From Stomoxys calcitrans (taxonomy: Eukaryota; Arthropoda; Insecta; Diptera; Muscidae), in the NCBI RefSeq assembly GCF_963082655.1, contig NC_081553.1:23002697-23066696 (forward strand): a DNA stretch of 64,000 bases, in the 5' to 3' direction. The notes beneath the pieces were generated by a model. That model worked only from the letters and a program-made list of their open reading frames with translations, was not told where the DNA came from and ran no database searches. The translations under genes were made by a program, and so were the position numbers. How positions within the stretch are numbered: the first letter of the stretch is position 1; each line of letters opens with the position of its first letter. Below are positions 56,949-64,000 of this stretch, piece after piece.

Positions 56949-58632
56949 GCGGATGCGATGATGCAACTGCACATATAAAACTAGTTAAGCTTATCGTGGG
57001 TCCATGGTCACAAAGAAGTGGAAGTAAACGGAGATGATGGCTTGCAAGAAAGGATGCAAATCTTTCTCTCTTCTCTAAAAAACAATTTTAGCCGCCTCTC
57101 TCAAATATCTATAATGACTCCGATTACGACATAAAAAAAGTGGTTTAACCGATTAAACGCAGCAGCAGGCAGTGATCATACAACTAGGGGTTGAAAAGCT
57201 CGTAACGAATGGAGAAGACACATCCAGACACGGTTTGTCCCGGTCAAGATCCTCTACACCTTTTTCAGGGGTAACCATTGTAAAGACAAACCACATTTAT
57301 GAATATTTAAGCCCCACCTTTTATGTATTGGACCAAGCCATAAATTTAACTCATTAAGCCTTAACCATGTAGTATCGATTAGAAATTTTATTGTAAATGT
57401 ATACAGAAGGGTACTAACAGGGCGCATTTGTATGACTTCATTTATATGTCTTGTAAAGGGTAGAATTTGGAGGCAGAATTTGAACTGTCATGTTTGGGGG
57501 AGAAGGAAAACCTCCATGTTTCTTGCCACTGTCAATGTTGCTGTGCTTTTTTGTTTGTTTTGTTTGCATGGTGCGTAAATGTCCAATTCCGCTTCAACAT
57601 CAACAACAAGCACAAACAGACGACATAAATGTACATATCTGTACATGTGAGTGTGTGTGTGTGTGTGTAAGCAAACGCACACCATATGAGAACAAGCAGC
57701 AGCCTAACTGCTGACTGCTTGCACCCATACCACGCTATCTATCTATCTCGAGGGGCCACCATGGCTGAATGTTATTACATGCACAAAAACAAAACAGTCC
57801 AATTGCGAGTCCAAGGACCCTACTACGATGAATACTCTGGGACCAGCTTTGGCCGCAACAGCCAAAACAGAATCGAAATTTACATATTCATGCGCGATGC
57901 GAAATCGCATGAATATGAAAACATATGAGAATATATTCTTGGCTGGATGGTTATTGGCATGAGAGGCGCAAAAAGACAGACATTCTGCAAAAGGGGTTGA
58001 GCGTTTAGTGCTTGGCCGGCTGGCTCTTTGTTGGCCCCTTTTAGCATTTGTGGATTCGCAATGAAACAAACTTACACGTTTATTAATACCATTCGCATAA
58101 TCTTTATTGTCGCTTTCGAAGCCGTTCATGGCGCACTTCTGTGGCGTTTCGTGGTTCTGGGAAATGGTGCTGTGGCAAGTTCGTTTCCCTTTATTTCTTG
58201 CTTGCCTTCCTGCTTTCTATGCTTGCATATGTATTAGTTTTATTATTTATGTATAAATATGTTTGTATTTATTTTGTATAAGTGTTTGTCGTTCGACGAC
58301 ATAGCGCGATAGAAAGAGTCTTAAGAGCGAAACGAAAGAACATATAGAAATTCGAATAAACATTTTATTAAGATTTTTTTTATTTGTTATTTGTGGGGCA
58401 TGTGTGCCAGCCACTCACTAAGTAAGCAAGTGAGCCAAATTGCTGCGATTTGCTAAAGGCAAATTAGTTTCGCTCGAATATTTTTTGCGAAATTAAGTTA
58501 AAGACATGTAAAAGAGATAATTTTTGGCCTGCAATAAATGTGAATGAACTCTTGAGTCAGAGGAGTTTTTACATTTTTGCTAGAAAATTGCCCAAGGGGT
58601 TTTCTCGAACAATGCTTACAAATAAATAGAAA
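56949..58632. other. no gene seen; GT run and a 12-bp inverted repeat
   Basis: (GT)9 near 57651-57668. CATATTCATGCG at 57883-57894 is repeated inverted at 57906-57917. Two overlapping opposite-strand frames (57686-57928 plus, 57743-58129 minus) have no recognisable domain and I do not call them genes. Confidence 0.4.
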
Positions 58633-59640
58633 AACAACTAAAAAGGCATTAAAATCGTCCGGGCCAACTTTGGATACCCACCACGTCGGATGTATATGTA
58701 AACCCCTTTCGCCACAATCTGGTGAAAATTGGATAACTTATGCACCCAAATGCAAAGGGATATTGAGTGGTCTAATAAATATAAGTCACTGTTGAATCTT
58801 GTATTTCAAATTTCAGCGAAATCGGATAAAAAATAAAGCCTTTATGGGCTTCAGACCCTTCATCGGCAGATCGCTCTGTATGAAAGGTATATCTAAATAT
58901 TGTCCCATACAAACCATATTTGGGACGGATGTCGGGAGAGACCTAAAACTATCCACTGTTTATAATTTCAACGAAATCGGGTAATAAATAAAGCTTTTAT
59001 GGGCTTCAGACCCTTTATCGGCAGATCGGTCTATATGGCAGCTGTATCTAAATATGGACCGATCTGAACCATATATAGTTCAGATGTCGGGAGGCTTCAA
59101 ATAACTCACTGTTGCAAATTTCAGCAAAATCGGTTAAAAAAGTAAAGCTTTTATGGTCAGACCCTTTGTCGGGAAATCGGTCTATATGGTAGCTATAGCT
59201 ATATATAGTCCGATCTGAACCATATTGGGGACAGTTGTCGGAAAGCCTTAAACTCTTCACTGTTTCAAATTTCAGCGAAATCGGGTAATAAATAAAGCTT
59301 TTATGTGCTTCAGATCCTTTATCGGGAGATCCGTCTATATGGCAGCTATATCTAAATATGGACCGATCTAATCCATATCTAGGATAGATGCCGGGAGGCC
59401 TAAAATAACTCACTGTTGGAAATTTCAGTGAAATCGGGTAATAAATAAAGCTTTTATGGTCTTCAGACCCTTTATCGGGTGATCGGTCTACATGGTAGCT
59501 ATATCTAAATATAGTCCAATCTGAACCATATCTAGGTCATATATCGGGAGGCTTAAAATAAGCCTCTGTTGCAAATTTCAGCGAAATCGGGTAATAAACA
59601 AAGCTTTTATGGTCTTCAGACCCCTTATCGAGAGATAAAG
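58633..59640 (+). repeat. type C DINE-1/mini-me-like element, head plus about six modules
   Basis: AACAACTAAAAAGGCATT and a damaged head palindrome (ATCGTCCGGGCCAACTT) are followed by ATACCCACCACGTCGG and type C modules (AATAAATAAAGCTTTTATGG, CAGACCCTTTATCGG). At about 59640 it switches to reversed type A modules with no tail in between. Confidence 0.7.
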
Positions 59641-60735
59641 GTCCCATATGGACCGATCCGCGGATTTAGGGTCATAGGCCCATAAAATCCACATTTATTA
59701 TCCGATTTTGCTGCAATTTGCGACAGTGAGTTGTGTTAGGCCACTCGACATCCTTCGTCAATTTGGCCCAGATCGGTCCAGATTTGGATATAGCTGACAT
59801 ATAGACCGATCTCTCGTTTTGAGGTCTTGGACCCATAAAAGACGCATTATTAGTGCAATGACGCCGAAATTTGGGACAGTGAGTTTTGTTAGGCCCTTCG
59901 ACATTCTTCTTCAATTTGCGTCAGATCGGTTCAGATTTGGCCATATAGACCGATCTCTCGGTTTTAGGTTTTGGGCCAATAAAAGGCGCATTTATTATCC
60001 GATGTCATCGAAATTTTGGATAGTGAGTTAAGTTAAGCTTCTTGGTAATATGGCACAGATCGGTCCAGATTTGAATATAGCTGCTATATAGATAGATATT
60101 AAATGCGCATTTATTGTCCCATGTCGCTCAAATTTGGGACAGTAAGATAAGTTAGGCTCTTCAACGTCCTTCTTCATTTTGGCCCAGATCGGTCCAGAAT
60201 TGAATATATCTCCCATATAGACCGATCCACCGATTTAGTGTCTTAGGCCCATAAAAGCCACATTTATTATCCGATTTTGCTGAAATTCGGGACAGTGAGT
60301 TGTCTTATAGCTGCCATATAGACCGGTCTCTCGATCTAAGGTTTTGGGCCCATAAAAGGCGCATTTATTGTCCGATGTTGCCAAAATTTGGCAAGGTGAG
60401 TTGTGTTGGGCCCTTCGACATCCTTCTTCAATTTGGCTCAGATCGGTCTAGATTTTGATGTAGCTGCCATATAGACCGATATCTCGATTTAAAGTCTTGG
60501 CCCCATAAAAGGCGCATTTGTAATCCGATTTCACTAAAATTTGACATAGTGACTTATTTTAGGCTCTTCGACATCCGTGCCGTATATGGTCCAGATCAGT
60601 TTATTTCTAGATGTAGCTACTAAGAAGGTCAATATTTTGTTAAACACAATTGATCAATGACTTGGACTTATTAGTATTTGGTCCAAATCGGAACATACTT
60701 CAATATAGCTGCTATGGGGCATAAGGTATTTTTAC
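59641..60735 (-). repeat. type A module array, reversed, ending near a lost head
   Basis: CCATATGGACCGATCCGCGGATTTAGGG starts the array. Seven or so reversed type A modules follow, to 'ttagtatttggtccaaatcgg...ctatggggcataagg', the block that precedes the head in the copy at 39.4 kb. The head itself is absent. Confidence 0.7.
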
Positions 60736-62488
60736 ATTTGAGAACATTTTTGGAATTTTTGTCAAAGTTTTTCAAAAACACAATTTTTCCACATTGCTTA
60801 AAATAATTGAATCTACGGATCTAAGAGGTACATTTCGAAGAGTTACAACGAAATCATTCTACCTCCCAACCTTTGATTGAGATTATAATAAATCACAGAA
60901 TATGAAATTATTGAATGCAGACAAATATTAAAATAAGCTTAGGTGGCGTATGATTCATATTAATTTCATTTCATGCGTATACGTGATGGGATTAAGATTA
61001 TTCTGCATATATCATACGCATACACTCATGCATACTTATTAGAATCCCAACAAGCATTCGCCACCTTTGAAATAATACATTTTCAAGTTCAATTGCAATT
61101 TATATGTCCATAATAATTTCAGCATAACCTAATGAAAAAAACGTATTTTCTTAATCCATATTAAATCTGTGAGCACAAGTCATGTCGTGCCAATCACTGA
61201 ATTGGAATTGTATATTATTAATTATTTAATTATAAATTTATATTCAAAGTTCACACATATTCAGGAAATATCCTTTTGAAGGATTAAACTAAAGAAATAT
61301 GTGAAGTTTGAGCAATATCAAATATCCTTGTTGACAATATATGACAAAGTTTGAAATGTCATATCTAAACAAACAGATTTAAGTCTCTTAATCTCATGGG
61401 TATCCTACCTTGAAAGCTTGATGCACAAACTAGTGTTGTATGACAAACATTTCCATCTTACCTAAAAAAGAATAGAAAAAGTACAAAATTATATAACTGT
61501 TGAAATTGAGTTAGATTAGGCCAAATATAGCCTAAAGGGCAGTCTGAAATCATATGCAATTAGACAATTTTTTTCAGTGTGTCACCATAATGGAAATCCG
61601 CCATTCGGACTCTTCAAAAAAGAAGATTTTTAGTAACGACTGGCCAAAGTGGCTACCAAACCTACAACGCCTGCATTGGTAATCTGAGCTTGCTGACCAA
61701 TCAGCTACTCGGTTCATTTCATTTAATTTAAACGGAAAAATTTTGCTGATAAAGACCAAATTTCAAATATGATAATAAAATTATTGTCAGTATAGTACCT
61801 TATAAACGAGCCTTTTATAACCTCAACGGAAGGTCGTAGATAATTATATTTGCAACACATACCTATTTGTATAAATTATCAACTCCGTAGGGTTTTATTA
61901 TTCTTTATTCTCGTATAATTCTAAGATAATTAAAACGTTTCTGTCCTTCTGTTGAAAATAATGCCAATGGTAGGATTATTTACAAATTTTCCGATTTTAC
62001 TTTCCAACAGTATTTAAAATAGAAATTTTTTCTTTTTAATTTTACTCGTAAAAACCCTAAGGGACTTCGTTATCTTTATCCATTAAAAAAAAGATCAAAA
62101 CAATCATACGCACCCAAGTGCGTTAGTTCCCAGAAATACTCTCATCAACAACTCGACTTAAAAGCACAATTAATTCCAATTTTCTGCGAAAAAACTGAAT
62201 TTAATTTTAACTCAAACATCGAACAAAAAAAATTTAAAACAAAACAACAACACAACATCCTTTTCAGCCTCTTCCTTGTTCATTAAAATGCAATATTCAT
62301 AATTCTAAATTCCATTTTATGGCTAGCCATGAGCTGAAACTTAAGATAATACAAAAGCAAAGTTTATTTTATTTTAGAGATGGAAAGAGTTACGATGAAA
62401 TGATAATAATTAAGTACAAATTTTCTTAAAGCAATGAATTAAAGGACAACAGAGAAAAACAAGCCTTTTTTTTGGCCAGTTTAAAATT
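60736..62488. other. no gene seen
   Basis: Very AT-rich sequence with A runs and no coding signal. A partial TTGGGATTAAGATTATTCTGC-type region is unique within the window. Confidence 0.4.
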
Positions 62489-63920
62489 AACACGTAAAAA
62501 GGTATTAAGTTCGGTCGGGCCGAATTTTGAGCACACACAACCTCAGGTACATTTATTAACCAAACTTCAACAAAAATCCGGTGAAAATGTACATAAATAT
62601 GCAGCTATATACAGATAGAGATGTTCCGACCCAGGTCAAACGCCGCAGAGACCTCAAGACTCTAACACAGCTTTCTCTTCCAAAATTCTTTGAAATCGGA
62701 TGCAAAATAGGCCCTTAATGGGTGAAAGACCATAAATTGAGAGACTAATGTATATTGCAATTCCTATCCAAATATGATTCGATCACCACTGTACTCGGGA
62801 AGGTCTAATACAACACATTGTACCAAATATCAGCAAAAAAAAAAAAAATAAAAAAAACGCCTTAAAAAGTTGTTGGTGAAAGACCATTAAACGATAGATC
62901 GATCTGTATTGGGGCTGAAAAAACATAATTTTATAGGGCGGACCTCCGATTTCGCTAAAATTTGGTATGTGGGTTGACCCCCTGTACAAGAATCCGAAGT
63001 CCGTTTGGGGAAGAGGCACCCTTGGGGGAACGGTTTATATGGCATCTATATCAGGGTATGGACCGATTTGGACTATACTTCCCATAAATGTTGGAAGTGA
63101 TACCAAAACACTATGTCAAATCGGATAAGAATTCTGCCTTCTAAAGCCCAAGAAGTCAAGACCCAAGATCGGTTTATATGGCAGCTATATCAGGTTATGG
63201 AACGATTTGAACCAGACTTCGCACAGTTGTTGGAAATGATATCAAAACACTATGTGCAAAATTTCAGTCGAATTATATGAGAATTGCGCCCATTGGTGCT
63301 CACGAATTCAAGACCCAAGATCGGTTTTTTATGGCAGCTATATCAGGTTATGGACCGATTTGAACCATACTCAGCACAGTTATTTGATATCATAACAAAA
63401 CACGTTGTGCAAAATTTCATTCCAATCGGATAAGAATTGCGCCCTCTAGAGGCTCAAGAAGTCAAGACCCAAGATCGGTTAATATGGCAGCTATATCAGG
63501 TTAAGGACCGATTTAAACCATACTCAGCACAGTTATTGAATATCATAACAAAACACGTTGTGCAAAATTTCATTCCAATCGTATAAGAATTGCGCCCTCT
63601 AGAGGCTCAAGAATCAAGACCCAAGATCGTTTTATATGGCAGCTATATCAAAACATGGACCGATATGGCCCATTTACAATCCCAACCGACCTACCCTAAT
63701 AGGAAGCTTTTGTGCAAAATTTCAAGCGACTAGCTTTACTCCTTCGAAAGTTAGCGTGCTTTCGAAAGACAGACGAAAGGACGGACAGACGGACGGACAG
63801 CCGCACGGACATAGCTAGATCGACATAAACTGTCATGACGATCAAGAATATGTATACTTTATGGGGTCTCAGACGAATATTTATTATATTTACCCCCATC
63901 CTATGGTGGAGGGTATAAAA
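62489..63920 (+). mobile_element. DINE-1/mini-me-like element: A/C-type head with type B modules
   Basis: AACACGTAAAAAGGTATT and the head palindrome with one change (TTCGGTCGGGCCGAA, 62510-62524) are followed by degraded A/C-like modules to about 63010. Clear type B modules run from 63030 (AAGATCGGTTTATATGGCAGC, CGCCCTCTAGAGGCTCAAG). A GACGGACAGACGGACGG tract spans 63770-63805. GATCAAGAATATGTATACTTTATGGGG and the tail CCTATGGTGGAGGGTATAAAA complete the copy. Confidence 0.75.
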
Positions 63921-64000
63921 ATTAGATCCGGGAGGGATGCAAATCAATTGATAACCTAATGTGCTGGATTCAATGCCGTAAATCGGGCGTTCGATTTAGA

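Noticed and set aside
57686..58129. Overlapping 80- and 128-codon frames on opposite strands
   Set aside because: No domain, no codon-like pattern, and a strong inverted repeat inside; kept only as a structural finding.

Overview
The window looks like non-genic DNA from a higher (calyptrate, probably muscid-like) fly. The signs are AT-rich sequence, a BEL/Pao element, mariner elements, tRNA-derived SINEs, and a very abundant repeat family. That family carries a (TA)n, 'TTCTTGATC', (GTCY)n block like the dipteran mini-me/DINE-1 repeats. The organism is an inference; no host gene marker is present. I found no host protein-coding exon, rRNA gene or stand-alone tRNA gene that I can support. Most open frames here are translations of repeats.

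The dominant content, roughly 40% of the window by my hand tally, is about 20 copies or fragments of one architecture. It has a 'head' with a GC-rich palindrome (arms AAGTTCGGCC) and a subterminal ATACCCACCACC. Then come a variable number of ~150-153 bp modules, a (GTCY)n/(GACR)n tract, and a 'tail' with (TA)n ending in the inverted GGTGGTGGGTAT. The clearest full copies are at 18.4-19.9, 26.4-28.3, 34.2-36.2, 36.4-39.6 (split by mariner), 49.0-51.2, 51.2-52.0 and 62.5-63.9 kb. At least four module types (A-D) occur. I read these as Helentron/DINE-1-like non-autonomous elements.

Layout. 0.5-2.5 kb: two partial elements around a ~600 bp 11-bp minisatellite. 4.2-7.3 kb: a type A array and a broken LINE. 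8.76-16.97 kb: a complete, apparently very young BEL/Pao retrotransposon (527-bp LTRs identical by eye, ATATG target duplication, one intact 1733-codon gag-pol) inside a type A element. 18-23 kb: a LINE tail fragment, a full type A element, a head-out inverted type B pair and a SINE. 23-25.6 kb: another repeat family and a MITE. 26-32.7 kb: type B and A arrays, a transposase-derived fragment and a SINE. 34-39.6 kb: type C and A elements and a broken mariner. 41-47 kb: a nest of a deleted transposase, a rearranged LINE, and type B and D arrays. 49-52.5 kb: type B arrays, a mariner-derived MITE and a SINE with a nested insertion. 53.8-64 kb: further arrays, two pyrimidine tracts and a SINE.

The only complete coding capacity is the BEL/Pao polyprotein, which carries all enzymes for its own retrotransposition. 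The other mobile elements are defective or non-autonomous. The remaining stretches (2.5-4.2, 7.3-8.6, 19.9-21.5, 28.3-29.1, 32.7-34.2, 39.6-41.1, 47-49, 52.5-53.8, 57-58.6, 60.7-62.5 kb) are AT-rich, low-copy-looking sequence typical of fly introns or intergenic DNA.
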